A stretch of 64,000 nucleotides of DNA from Liopterus haemorrhoidalis. Taxonomy: Eukaryota > Arthropoda > Insecta > Coleoptera > Dytiscidae. The position numbers and the translations under genes were made by a program. The stretch is taken from assembly GCA_963971575.1 (NCBI GenBank), contig OZ020618.1:2110501-2174500 (forward strand). Direction: 5' to 3'. Positions 23,496-33,899 of this stretch are shown here, piece by piece (the first letter of the stretch is position 1; the number at the start of each line of letters is the position of its first letter). The notes beneath the pieces are model-generated. The model was not told the origin of the DNA. It saw only the letters and a program-made list of their open reading frames with translations, and did no database searches.

Positions 23496-23718
23496 TACGA
23501 GAGCCCCCTAACACGATCAACATCTAAAGAAAACAAAGATGAACCCGACAAATCAACCAAAACTACTCCTGGTGGCTATCGAAGTGGCGCCTACAGTGCA
23601 CTCAACCAGCGTGACAGAAGTGTCGGGCGGGACACCAGTACAAGCAAATATTCAGGGGCACTCTCTAAGGAAAAAGAGCCTGAAAAAGCCTCTACAACCA
23701 TCAGAGATAAATATACAG
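23496..23718 (+). CDS. Exon 3 of the long Ser/Lys-rich protein
   Basis: Acceptor TTTAATTTTTCAG ends at 23495. The exon opens TACGAGAGCCCC in phase 0 and ends ATATACAG before a GTATAC donor, leaving one base of the next codon. It encodes YESPLTRSTSKENKDEPDKS and continues to TIRDKYTG, including a YRSGAYSALNQRDRSVGRD segment. Charged and Ser/Thr-rich, predicted disordered. It supplies residues 32-105 plus the first base of codon 106, which pairs exactly with exon 4. Confidence 0.8.
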
Positions 23719-23719
23719 G

Positions 23720-24450
23720 TATACGAACCTTTTCACAAATTATAAGTTTAAATTTATGCAAATTTCTTGAAATTTGCAGTAGCTCAACCGTTTACCCATT
23801 TATTTTAAACCAATTTATTCTGAGCTAATTTACTGATGGACCCTTTTAAATTGGATCAGAAAAAAATAATTACTAGGGACCTTAATCTTTTCAGTTTTGA
23901 TTAATGTGTTTTTGTAACATCTAACTTAGATACCAATTATATTAAAACGATTTACGAATTTGTTTTGTACATTAAAAAAAATAGTAGCACTACTAAGACA
24001 AGTATACTAAGCGTTACCAAAAATTGATACAGGAAAATTCATAATATAGAATTATTGTTAGTAGTGCTTAATATTCTCTAGTACATTCCCAATCTGTGGT
24101 ACGCGTACCGGTACCGGTACGCGATAATTGAATGAAATAATATTGAACACAACATTTTGCGTAAAATAATGTTTTTTTTTATAAAATAAATCGACAAACC
24201 CTAATTACCTAAAAAAGGTCATCAGTTGAGAATTTAGGAAAGTTTTATTATAGGGATATTCGTGTTTTTTTGTTCGACAAAATTTTTTAGAGAGACAAGC
24301 GACGAAAAAAAGGTCCTCACTTGAGAATTCAGCAATTTTTTTTTTAAGTAATTTAGTAATTCAGGACTTGAAAATTTATAATAAAAGAAAAAACTTATTA
24401 GAATTATTAAATGAAGAATTAAATTTACAAAAGAGTTAAATTATTAATTA
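23720..24450. other. Intron 3 left part; palindromic GGTACC-rich site at 24100
   Basis: At 24098-24122 the sequence GTACGCGTACCGGTACCGGT is made of overlapping palindromes. It resembles the GC-rich end of some hAT elements, but no partner end was found. Otherwise AT-rich. Confidence 0.4.
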
Positions 24451-24452
24451 AA

Positions 24453-24569
24453 ATCTCAAATGATGATCCAGTATCTTCAAAAGGTGGAAATATTTCAACT
24501 GAACTCCAAATATGTATTGCTTTACGTTATTTTGTTAAATGTTCATATCAACAAGATATAGGTAACTAG
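24453..24569 (+). pseudogene. Harbinger (PIF) transposase fragment
   Basis: The frame reads ISNDDPVSSKGGNISTELQ then ICIALRYFVKCSYQQDIGN and stops. ICIALR-x-F-x(3)-S-Y-Q-x-D-IG is the conserved N-terminal segment of HARBI1-like transposases. Only 38 codons remain and the DDE domain is not found. Confidence 0.7.
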
Positions 24570-24573
24570 TTAC

Positions 24574-25353
24574 TATAGTCGGATTGCTGATAGGTGACTG
24601 TTACATGTATGTATCAAGTAGTGCATTCATATAATAATCTAGTTACCATTTTCAGCGATTTTAAAAATGTTTTTTTGTTATTTGTTTTTGCTGTCAGTGT
24701 CTGGTAGTAAATATTAATTAAAATATGGCTTCTAATTAGTTGTGAAACTTGGGCAAAATCTGTTAAAAAAATCGAAAATTTAACAAATGAATGGTGGGAA
24801 AGGGAAAGGATTGTTGATGATATTAATCCAATAATAATAAATACAAGAAATGACAGCGATAGTTCAGATGACGACGATATCATGCATTACAGTGACTAAT
24901 TTAAAAAAAATAAAAATAAACATTTAAATACAACTTGTAGTAATATATTATATGAATAAATATATTTTTACTTAATATTTTATTACTTTGTACTTAGGGG
25001 AAACATAAAAATTTAATTAAATTAAACAACAAATTATAATCCAAAATTTACGTGTGAGTATAAATTTTTCCTTATTTATAATTATTACCTTAAAATTAAT
25101 AATTTTGTTTGTTTGAGTACTGGTGTGAAGTTATTTTCGTGCTCTAATTAGTAAAGATATCTACAAATCATGCTGTTTCTTTCTAATGCTTTGTTTTTTA
25201 TTAAAATAATTTGGAAGGTTAGTTGTAAACTTGCGTCACTATACGTTACTATGGGTATGCAAATAATTATAATGATATAGACAGAGAAAGCATATGGTCT
25301 TGTATATCGATACTTGTAGCAACGAACAGTCACCTATCAGCAATCCGACTATA
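24574..25353. mobile_element. 780-bp element with 29-bp perfect TIRs
   Basis: TATAGTCGGATTGCTGATAG plus nine more bases at 24574-24602 is exactly reverse-repeated at 25325-25353. The tips themselves contain TA, so the target duplication is ambiguous. Inside, a frame ending at 24899 encodes an acidic tail (below). Perfect arms suggest a recent insertion compared with most copies in this window. Confidence 0.8.
24741..24899 (+). pseudogene. Acidic C-terminal tail of an unidentified transposase-like ORF
   Basis: The frame reads SCETWAKSVKKIENLTNEWW, then ERERIVDDINPIIINTRNDS and DSSDDDDIMHYSD, ending TAA at 24897. It carries no domain that I can name. Its place inside a perfect-TIR element suggests the tail of the parent element's transposase. 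It could also be chance; the D/S-rich end argues against that. Confidence 0.4.
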
Positions 25354-25589
25354 ACATGAATATTTTGTTACGTACCAGTACATTTTTACTTATAATTCTT
25401 TTAAAATGTTTATATTTATTCTTAAAGAAATCGATGATAAAATCGTCACTCAACGCTGTCAAAGAATCTAAAATATGTTTATGTTTTTACCGCAATAATA
25501 GTACAAGCTAGTAACGCATCTTCCATCTCTTGTAACATATTGTACAGTGCATATGTCTATCTCTTTCTATCGACAACAGAAAACGTTGC

Positions 25590-25865
25590 CAAACGTACTT
25601 CTCTATTAGTTAAAAGATAGTAATATAGAATCATCTCGCGAAATTTTCTTAGGAAAAGTAGAACAAAAAAAGATTCCTATCTTTATTTTTTCTGGAATGA
25701 TAGCCAGAAAGAACAATTTGTTCTACTTTATAGTTTTTTACTACTTCTGTCGACATTGTTATAAAAATTCAACACTAAAATATAGGTAATAAGTTCAAAC
25801 TGTACTGCAGTATTTAGTACAATAATTTGGACACCAGTTAGCGTACTCGAGCGTATCATTTCTCA
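25590..25865 (+). repeat. Family D dispersed repeat, copy 2
   Basis: Contains GAATGATAGCCAGAAAGAAC, AAAATTCAACACTAAAATAT and GTAATAAGTTCAAACTGTAC, matching the copies at 18226 and 63290. Confidence 0.65.
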
Positions 25866-25999
25866 ATTAACAATTTTATTTATAAGTATTTCTCTACTTT
25901 AAATGATTTATTCCTGTTGGATACCTAAATGAAATTAATAACTAAACATTAAAATAATTCATGCAAAAGTGAGTTAAAAAATAAATTGTAATTTTTTAG

Positions 26000-26369
26000 G
26001 AACTGGCACTTACCCAGGACGTCGTGATTCGATAACCTCTCGAACGTACCCCAAACCTGCTGAGAAGAAAGAAGCACCTCCAGTCTCCTTCAGGGGTCTA
26101 AGTCGACCGACGACCACAACTGGGAGTCGATCACGTGACCCAAGTCCTGCAGAAAGAGAAAAGACTGATAATTACAGACTCTACAGCAGACCATACACAA
26201 GATCCACAAGCAGAGAACCAGAACCTTTAAAATATGGAAAAATAGAACCAAAAGAAGATATTGTAACAATTGCTCAAAGATATGGAACGACAATAACGAA
26301 AAAAGAACCGAAAGATGAAACCCCAAAGTATGGAGGAAGGAGTTCTATTACAAAAGAAGAAACGACAAG
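26000..26369 (+). CDS. Exon 4 of the long Ser/Lys-rich protein
   Basis: Acceptor TAATTTTTTAG ends at 25999 and a GTATTG donor starts at 26370. The exon completes codon 106 and leaves two bases (AG) that exon 5 completes as AGG. It encodes GTYPGRRDSITSRTYPKPAE and then a basic, Pro-rich stretch with SRSRDPSPAEREK. From about 26230 it shows the first units of a YG-x-R/K repeat (PLKYGKIEPKED, AQRYGTTITKKEPKDE, PKYGGRSSITKEE). That repeat runs on into exon 5, direct support for joining the two exons. Residues 106-229 of the assembled protein. No catalytic domain; probably disordered. Confidence 0.85.
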
Positions 26370-26938
26370 GTATTGTGGTTATTTGTTAAACGTGAAGGCT
26401 TTTCTCCAATAAACATTTAATGACGTAACATTCAATAGGGGATAGGCACGATTTTTTTTTATTTTTTATTATATTCCTCTTGTTGCATATAACATAAAAA
26501 ACAGTTTTGCATTTTTTTTTAATTTGAAGGCTTAAAAAAATCATAAAAGTATGTAGCGCGCGAAAACCACGTGTGACGTCATACCCTACATAAGTGTACT
26601 GCGTACAGCCTACCCAGTCTACAGCGTACAGCCTACACAATCTGTCGTGAACTTATTTGCTTGTATAACTTTTATAGATTGTGTAAAGTTAGAGTGATTT
26701 TAATTAAAATAAAGTTTAATTCTATAAAAACAATTTATACATGTTTACCGAATTAAATTTTATATTAAAATATATAACCTATATTGCAGTATTTCAATTA
26801 TGCCTCTAACGTTTTGTAACTTCATGTAAACAATGTAGTAAAATTCTGACATCTAAATTACATAAATATTTACATTTTACAGAGTTGCAGCGTTTATTGT
26901 TTACATAAAGTTATAGAATACATACATGGTTTACTTAC

Positions 26939-27080
26939 AAATCTGTTTTGACACCATTTCTTCAGCACTATAGCATTCATTATTTTTCATATATTCCATG
27001 AGCATAAAAGCATCAATGTTGGGTAAATTATCACTCTGAGCCCAAACAAAATCTTTATCAGCCAGTTTAATAGTAAATGC
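26939..27080 (-). CDS. Candidate antisense exon in intron 4 (unrecognised or transposon-derived gene)
   Basis: On the minus strand a 142-bp open stretch is bounded by a good acceptor (AATATTTCAG, ending at 27081) and a consensus donor (GTAAGT, starting at 26938). It encodes AFTIKLADKDFVWAQSDNLP then NIDAFMLMEYMKNNECYSAE and EMVSKQI. The LP-x-ID-x-FM-x(4)-F/Y-x(2)-N phrase reminds me of uncharacterised insect proteins that carry a YqaJ-like nuclease region, often multicopy and mobile. That is recall, not a search result. I could not find the partner exons, so it may be a decayed copy. Confidence 0.4.
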
Positions 27081-27378
27081 CTGAAATATTGTGTAAAAAC
27101 AAATACAAAACTCTCGAACAATACAATATACACACGTAAAGATTATGTTGCAGCCTGGGTCTATATTTTTTAAAATTTCTCCCATGAAAACGTATTATAT
27201 CAAGTTCAGGGCATAAGTACGTCCGTTCCCTAATAATTAGTAAAAAATCTTTACAATAAAATTGGCAGCGAACTTTTATCTATGTAACAGGATATTTTTA
27301 ATTGTAAGAATTGTCCCAATTACAAGATACCTACGAAAACCCGAAATGATTGAGATTGAATACTTTTATTTTTTGTAG

Positions 27379-30300
27379 GTATGGTGGTAGAACAAGTCTT
27401 TCAAGACAAGAATCCCGCGAAGATGTCACTCCAAGATACGGCGGCAGGACATCAACTTCTAAAGACGACACCAAATACAGTGGAAGAACATCTTTATCTA
27501 GACAGGAATCTAGAGAAGATGTTACTCCAAAATACGGCGGACGAACCTCTCTTTCCAGACAAGAAAGCAAAGAAGACGTTACCTCAAAATATGGTGGAAG
27601 AACTGCCATAACACGCCAAGAATCAAAAGAAGATATCACACCAAAATATGGACGACTCAGTCGATTAGATTCAAAAGAAGAACCAAAATATCGATCCTCT
27701 TCCTTAAGTAAACCAGAATTGACCAGCACGATCAATAAATATGGAAGCAGAAATAATTCTAAGGAAGATCTAAGTTTGACAGCACCTAAAAGTTATATAA
27801 ATAGTAGATTTCTACCTAAAAACACAATAGAAAAATCTTTTACCTATTCCAAACCTGTAAACAGGTCTTTGAATGCAATGGAAGAGAGAAGAAAACGCGA
27901 TAACATAATATTAACTCAAGTTCTGAACAGACAAAAGCATACTACTCCAGCAATTATTTTAGGAAAAGATAAAACACCATCCCCAATGACTTCACCGGTA
28001 CCTAAAGTAGAACCAAAAGTTGAAGAAGTCGTTGAAATGGAGACTGTTTCTGTGGTAACTAGAGGGACATCTCCAGCACCCAGTTCCCAATCAGCGTACC
28101 ACAGACAACGAAGAACGGACCTAGCTAAAGATGTAGAAAAAGACATAACAAGACCCAAGAAAAGACCTGAGATGGTGGATAAAGAAATACAGTCTGATAG
28201 AATGGACGATACAGCAAGATACTCGAGATTTTCCAGTTCTTCAACAATGTCTGCTACTATGTCTGCAAGTTCTACGCCATGGTCTTCATACCTTGACCTC
28301 AAGTTTAATAGTCCAAGAAGTACAAACTACAACACTTCTTCTAGTAGATATTCCTCAGGTTCTAGGCCTAGTAAAGAAAGCTCACCTGTAAGTAGAACAG
28401 ATGACAAAATCAGTGACATCAGACCAGATTCTGATATTTCAAGATGCGATTCTACAGGAGCAGATTTAAGCCTTGAGAACAGTTTATCCAAAAGTTCACT
28501 CATTGAACAAATACAGAGTCTGGAAAAAAGTTTATCCAGAAATTCTAATTTGGATGACGTTCAGAAAAGCTCCTCCAAGAAAAGTTTGGATGGGGATAAA
28601 TCAGAAATTAGTGTATCAGAAAAGAGTCCACAAAAAAGCTTATCTAAAAAAAGTGAACGGTCAGAAAAAAGCCCATCTACAAGTATAGAAAAAAGTTCTA
28701 GTATAGAAAAAAGCCCAACCACAAGCTTAGAAACTACCTCTTCTAAAAAGGACAAAAACGTAGAAAGTCTAGAAAAAAGTTTATCTAAAATGTCTCTAAG
28801 CAATGGACTCCAGAAAAGTTCCTCCAAAAAATCAGTTGGCAGTGATAAAGGAAGTTCTGAAAGTCTAAGTTCAAGTTCAAAGAGTTCCAAAACAAAATCA
28901 ACAACTAAGTCCGATAAATCTAAAGATTTGACAAAAAAATCCAGTTCTGCACCTTCCTTAAACGAATCTAAGTCCACTACCTCTTTATCAACGACTCCTT
29001 TATCTGATTCAAAGTCTAAAAGTCCACCTAAAACCAAAAGTACTGATAACAGTAAAAAGTTACCACCTTTACCAAAAGGAGAAAGTCCTGTAAAGTCATC
29101 AAATTCTTGCCATTCCATCACTACACCAAACAAGGATTTCAGAAAATCCGTCCTTAACATGGGAGACAAGTCCAAGAAGTCTCCAAAAAGAAGTAATTCT
29201 GTAAGTTCAGATTCTGAACAAACTAGTATGTCAGAAGCTAATGATACCTCTACAAAATTATCAACTAGTCAATCATTACCAAAAATTAAAATCAGTACAT
29301 CAGGATCAAAACTCCCTCAAAAGGTTTCAAAGGACTCTGAAAGATCTAGGAGGTCTAAAACTAGGTCCCCAAGTGTTTGTTCTGAGTCCAGTGATTCTAG
29401 TAGTAGTGATGAAGAACCTCAGAAGACGAATAGTAAAAAGAAACTACAAATATTGAGTGGTGGATCATCTAGAACTTCAATGATTTCGGCTGATGAGTTG
29501 TCTTATGATAAATCAGTTGAAAAATCACTTTCGCAAGACAAATCATTGGATAAATCCTTAGACAAATCATCCCCAAAACCACCTCCAAGTCCCAGGGCTC
29601 AAGGACCAAAAACGGAAGCAGAGGCAAAATCATTTTTAATGCGTGCCTTGGCACCTGTTACAAATTTCTTCAAACCCAAACAAGATTCAGGGGATAAGCT
29701 TAACTTAGACAGTAGTTCCGAAAACCTTTCAGATAACAGCAAGAAGAGTAGAAGTGAAAAGGAGGAGAGGAAGAAAATGCTTTTAAAAAGAATTGAATCA
29801 GGGGAACGAGCATGGTGGATGGAAGAAAATGGGGAAGTTCCAGAAGGTGTCCAGAAATTCCAAATCACCTTCTCCCCAGATGGTGATGTGGAAACAGGTA
29901 AAAAATTATACAAAATCATTAAACAAGAATCTGGGGAGGCACCTTGGTGGTTAACAGAAAATGGAGAAATACCTGAAGGTGTTGAAAAGTTTAATGGAAC
30001 TTCCCCAAAAAGAAAGAATAAAAAAGGTTCACAAGATGTCCGTTTTAGTGATAGTAGTAAGAGCGAAAAATCAGACAAAAAATCAGAATTTTCTCAACCT
30101 TACAGAATTCGACATATTGATTCAGGTGAACGTGCTTGGTGGATGGATAGCAATGAGAATATACCAGAAGCTGATAAAGAACAACATAAAAAAGAAAAAA
30201 TTGCTATGTTTAACAAACTGATGCATCAAAAAAGTGGAGAAAAAGCTTGGTGGTTGATGAGTAACCCTAACATTCCGGATGGTGTCCAAAAATTAGAAAC

Positions 30301-30636
30301 CAGTTCCGATTCGGACAGTGATTCAGATAAAAACGAACCTTTAGGGGATAGAGCAAGTCCTGAAGGACTTGAAACTCCCCAAATAGAATCTGGAAGACTC
30401 TCTCCTTACGATAACGTTCCAGTCAAAGAAAAACCAAAACGCCCAACCCATATTCCATTATTTATTTCTCGTCACACAAACATAGATGATCTCCTTGGTG
30501 GTTCTAACCAACTTTTAAGTCCTTTAATGGACAGGATAATGACTTATCAAAATGAACCCTGTGAGGAAGTTGATCCAGGACAAGTTAGGATTCATGATAG
30601 TACTGCCCAAAGAGGAGTAATCCAACCCAACAGAAT
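27379..30636 (+). CDS. Exon 5: main exon of the long Ser/Lys-rich protein with SGExxWW repeats (candidate Fhos long-form N-terminus)
   Basis: Acceptor TTATTTTTTGTAG ends at 27378 and donor GTAAGA starts at 30637. The 3258-bp exon encodes residues 229-1315. Order of features: five or six more YGGRTSLSRQESRED-type repeats (about 229-330); a charged linker; a long Ser/Lys-rich segment built from KS-x-S-KK-S steps (about 580-1000); a PPPSPRAQGPKTEAEAKSF patch; then four SGE-x-x-WW motifs at about residues 1035, 1079, 1143 and 1181, each followed by N-x-x-(I/V)-P-(E/D). The tail is less disordered and includes PLFISRHTNIDDLLGGSNQL and DPGQVRIHDSTAQRG. No enzyme domain, signal peptide or membrane segment is present. 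I infer a cytoskeletal scaffold role and membership of the formin locus from the downstream exon at 51368; the sequence itself does not prove it. If the short intron were retained, translation would end at TAA 30638-30640. Confidence 0.85.
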
Positions 30637-30694
30637 GTAAGAAATTTTTGTAAATATACGTTACTTTCTAACTAATTTTTATTTTTGTTTTCAG

Positions 30695-30719
30695 AGAAGG
30701 AATACCTGCTTCCGGAAAG
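30695..30719 (+). CDS. Exon 6: 25-nt micro-exon
   Basis: A 58-bp intron (30637-30694, acceptor TTTTGTTTTCAG) is followed by AGAAGGAATACC to GGAAAG and a GTAAGA donor at 30720. The first base completes codon ATA with the AT left by exon 5, giving IEGIPASGK and ending in phase 0. Perfect phase fit on both sides supports it. The next exon is not identified in the following 20 kb. Confidence 0.75.
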
Positions 30720-31152
30720 GTAAGATTGTTAATTTTGTATTACTAATTTCACTAAAAGTAATTCTTGGAATTTTTTAAACAATGGGTAAATTTAAAGTCA
30801 TTTTAAGAATGCTAGAATTATGAGAAAATAATGACGCACGTAATAGGTAAACATAATTATAGAGAAATTATATAGAATTTTCATCGTAAAAATATTACAG
30901 ACGACTCTTGAGATATAAACCAGACAGACGAAAATCGCAAAATATCCGATAAAAATGATGTTAAATGTAGATTTTCACACTTTTCAGGGTTTCGTTAGTA
31001 TCTAGATCATGTGTTCAAAAAGAAATTACATAAGGGTTTGCTGTGGAAAAATAAAATAATGTGTACTGCAAGCTTTAACTGTCAATTAATTAACTGTCAT
31101 CACTGTTGTTGTCATAAGTTTCTATTGAAAATTCAATTAAGCTACAATTATA
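30720..31152. other. Intron start; family A left-end fragment at about 30955-31010
   Basis: The phrase GATTTTCACACTTTTCAGGG with GTTAGTATCTAG resembles the left end of family A. Nothing else recognised. Confidence 0.4.
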
Positions 31153-31655
31153 ATGGTTTTTACAATAGAACACAAAAAAATTATGATTGAATCATTTTCG
31201 AAATGGTGTTTGAGTGAACAGCGAATGGATTACAGTGCGGTATCATGTTTAGAGGAATTTCGGCTACAATTTCCAGATATTGCTTTTCTTGAAGGAGATT
31301 TTTACAACGCACTTAGAAGATGTGTTGAATTATTCCAAGATACAGGGAACATTACAAGGAGATAGAACTGGAAGGCCAAGAGTTCGTACTCAAAATACAG
31401 TTGATGTTCGTCAACGTATGAACGAGCAACCCACTACATCACTACGTACATTAACGCAAGAGACTGGTTATTAGGAACTTGCCATACTATTGTCAAAAAA
31501 AATTTAAAGCTCTTCCCATACAAAATTCTTGCTTTACATGAGTTGCTGCCAGCAGATCACAATAGGCGAATTGTGTATTGCCACTGGTTCCAACAAAATT
31601 TAATTAATAATGATGATTTGTTAAATTTAACGTTTTTTTCTGACCTGGTTCAATA
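31153..31655 (+). pseudogene. DDE transposase N-terminal half, frameshifted
   Basis: The first frame starts MVFTIEHKKIMIESFSKWCL and shows a helix-turn-helix segment followed, after a shift near 31360, by RTGRPRVRTQNTVDVRQRMN and PTTSLRTLTQETG. A third piece reads KLFPYKILALHELLPADHNR then RIVYCHWFQQNLINNDDLL and TFFSD, where the first catalytic Asp is expected, before stopping. The layout matches insect Tc1/mariner-class transposases with a DUF4817-type N-terminus. The rest of the catalytic domain is lost. Confidence 0.75.
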
Positions 31656-31659
31656 GCAT

Positions 31660-32041
31660 TTTTATTTTTTGCCGTCAAAAAATGAACACGAACTTCGCAA
31701 TCGGCGGTAGGAGCAAGTACAGTTGCCATAATGGCTGGAGCCTGACTGCCGGATCGATCGACGCACGCGCATAGAAATTTTACAGTGCTACCACTACACC
31801 CAGACGCAAATTCCCTGAGACTCCCAGACTTTTCTCACCAACCACACGGTTTAAAAAAAAATAAACTTACTTTTGACACGACCCTCGTAAGATATAAGAA
31901 AAATATTTTAAATGCCAGGTTGAGAATTTATTATTTTTATTTCCAAATGCTTTAATTTTTGTACCTAAGTAGAAGGGGGGGGGGGGAATGGGCGGTCTCG
32001 TTACACATTTTTGAGGTGAGAAGTGGCAAATAACTAAACTG
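31660..32041. other. Unassigned; G homopolymer at about 31976
   Basis: A locally GC-rich stretch around 31700-31830 (including CGGATCGATCGACGCACGCG) and a G run at 31976-31987. No gene or element ends that I can defend. Confidence 0.35.
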
Positions 32042-32413
32042 CCCAGCAAACATTCAACTAACGGCCGAATGCCGGCTAACTGCTTTTATGCTGGTAAATT
32101 ACTGGCACCAAAAGTAATTGCAACGCCAGTATTAATAATGTACTTCACATTTGTATTTCGCATTCCGCCTATACGAAGTACTTTACCAGCATTTTATAAG
32201 CACTCTTCTTCACTCATACTTTTTACTTAAAACCATCAGAAATAAATCTTGCAACTAATGCGATTATTTTGCACTTTACCGTTGCTGGGCCGGCAACTGA
32301 TACATCAATGGGCCAGTAACGGCCACGGGGACACCGGGGTACTGGCCCATTACTTTCAATGCCGGGGAGTATGTGCTTTACCACTACTGGCCCGTATAAA
32401 AATGTTGGCTGGG
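32042..32413. mobile_element. MITE with CCCAGC ends, 372 bp
   Basis: Ends CCCAGCAAACATT and, reversed, CCCAGCCAACATT. The right half is unusually GC-rich and contains repeated GGGCCAGTA/TACTGGCCC motifs that form internal inverted repeats. Superfamily not certain and no clear target duplication. Confidence 0.65.
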
Positions 32414-33215
32414 TGTAGTCAGCATGTTGAAAAAATATTTTCATGAAACCTTATTTAAGAAAATTTTATATTTTAGTTATATAGTTTTATAAATAAAACG
32501 TCTTTATTTGATTTATCTTCCTATTATTAATTTCATCTTGTAATAATTTCCTAATATTTTTTATGAAATTCCACGTCTAATATTTCACAAGAAAAATTCA
32601 CGGATTTTAATAAACAAAAAGGAATCATTTATTTTGAAATTAGTAAATGATGCCGTGGACAATTACCAAACTGAAATTCCATTGTGAGACTCGAATTAGA
32701 AACTTAAGAAAAAAAAGAGTTAGACTCTCAGTGACAGACTCGAACATAAATTACAAACACGAAACAATAAATCAAACAACTGGATGGCTTAGCCATAAAT
32801 CTTTAACATTAAATTGCCCCTATGCGTACCTTAAATACTACCTATGCCTTATTGAAAATTACGCGAAATTTGATATTATTAATTTCAAGTCACGTATCTA
32901 AAGATATTCGAGCGCTATACTAGCCTAAAATAATATTCTTTCCGTCGGAAAATATGGTACACATTTTGATTTTTTTCATGCCCGAAAATATGATACAAGA
33001 GTTGCCTTTTATGTATCGGGATTTGATATCAAAAACAATTATTTGTCAACAAAAGTGGCTTTATTGTTTTTCAAAATATTCTCCATGAATTGATAGTAAA
33101 TTAGGGGTTTTCCCGTGTCTTTTCCCTAATGAATAATTAAAAAGATTTCAAAAAAGTAAATTCTGTACAAAAAATAAAATGATGTAAAATTAGAACAATT
33201 GATTTGATTTATATA
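32414..33215. other. No feature recognised
   Basis: AT-rich sequence without family signatures. An 84-codon frame at 32647-32901 shows no domain or splice context. Confidence 0.35.
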
Positions 33216-33239
33216 CATATATATATATATATATATAAT

Positions 33240-33800
33240 GGGTGTTTTTTTTAGAGGTATAGAACTTTAAATTGCAATAAAACAACGATGGATTATTCGA
33301 TTGACATGAATTTTTTTTTATTCGAAAGATAATCTTGTGGCATTACATTTTAAATATGATTTCTGGCATATGACCGCCACGGCTGGCTCGGATGTAGTCC
33401 AATCTGGACGTCCAATTTTCGATGACTTTTTCCAACATTTGTGGCCGTATATCGGCAATAACACGGCGAATGTTGTCTTCCAAATGGTCAAGCGTTTGTG
33501 GCTTATCCGCATAGACCAATGACTTTACATAGCCCCACAGAAAGTAGTCCAGCGGTGTTAAATCACAAGATCTTGGAGGCCAATTCACAGGTCCAAAACG
33601 TGAAATTAGGCGGTCACCAAACGTGTCCTTCAATAAATCGATTGTGGCACGAGCTGTGTGACATGTTGCGCCGTCTTGTTGGTATGATTTAATGTAATGC
33701 CACAAGATTATCTTTCGAATAAAAAAAAATTCATGTCAATCGAATAATCCATCGTTGTTTTATTGCAATTTAAAGTTCTATACCTGTAAAAAAAACACCC
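33240..33800. mobile_element. Tc1/mariner-type element with 110-bp inverted arms in a TA microsatellite
   Basis: Arms 33240-33349 and about 33691-33800 are near-identical inverted copies starting GGGTGTTTTTTTTAGAGGTA (one clear mismatch, AGAGG against ACAGG). (TA)n lies on both sides, so it landed in or beside a TA repeat. The interior encodes the C-terminal half of a DDE transposase on the minus strand. Confidence 0.85.
33343..33690 (-). pseudogene. DDE transposase C-terminal half (same class as 31153)
   Basis: The minus frame contains SYQQDGATCHTARATIDLLK, then FGPVNWPPRSCDLTPLDYFL and WGYVKSLVY, ending RASRGGHMPEIIFKM. QQDGA-x-CH holds the second catalytic Asp and CDLTPLDYFLWG the third. 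The N-terminal half, including the DNA-binding domain and first Asp, has been deleted, with the left arm joined directly to codon 7 or so. The preserved part is uninterrupted for about 110 codons, so the deletion derivative is fairly young. Confidence 0.85.
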
Positions 33801-33801
33801 G

Positions 33802-33802
<1 letters not shown>

Positions 33803-33896
<94 letters not shown>
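33803..33896. repeat. (TA)n microsatellite, about 47 units
   Basis: Uninterrupted TA dinucleotides between two transposon copies. A shorter TA tract at about 33216-33237 lies on the other side of the 33240-33800 element. Confidence 0.95.

Positions 33897-33899
<3 letters not shown>

Noticed and set aside
28561..29175. 204-codon antisense frame rich in Leu/Ser/Asp
   Set aside because: Mirror image of the Ser/Lys-rich coding exon; lack of stops follows from its biased codons. The frames at 27331-27735, 27916-28302 and 29599-30078 are rejected for the same reason.
30640..30640. TAA at the end of the giant exon taken as the protein's normal stop
   Set aside because: A consensus GTAAGA donor overlaps it and the micro-exon restores phase exactly. 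Retention remains possible as a minor form.
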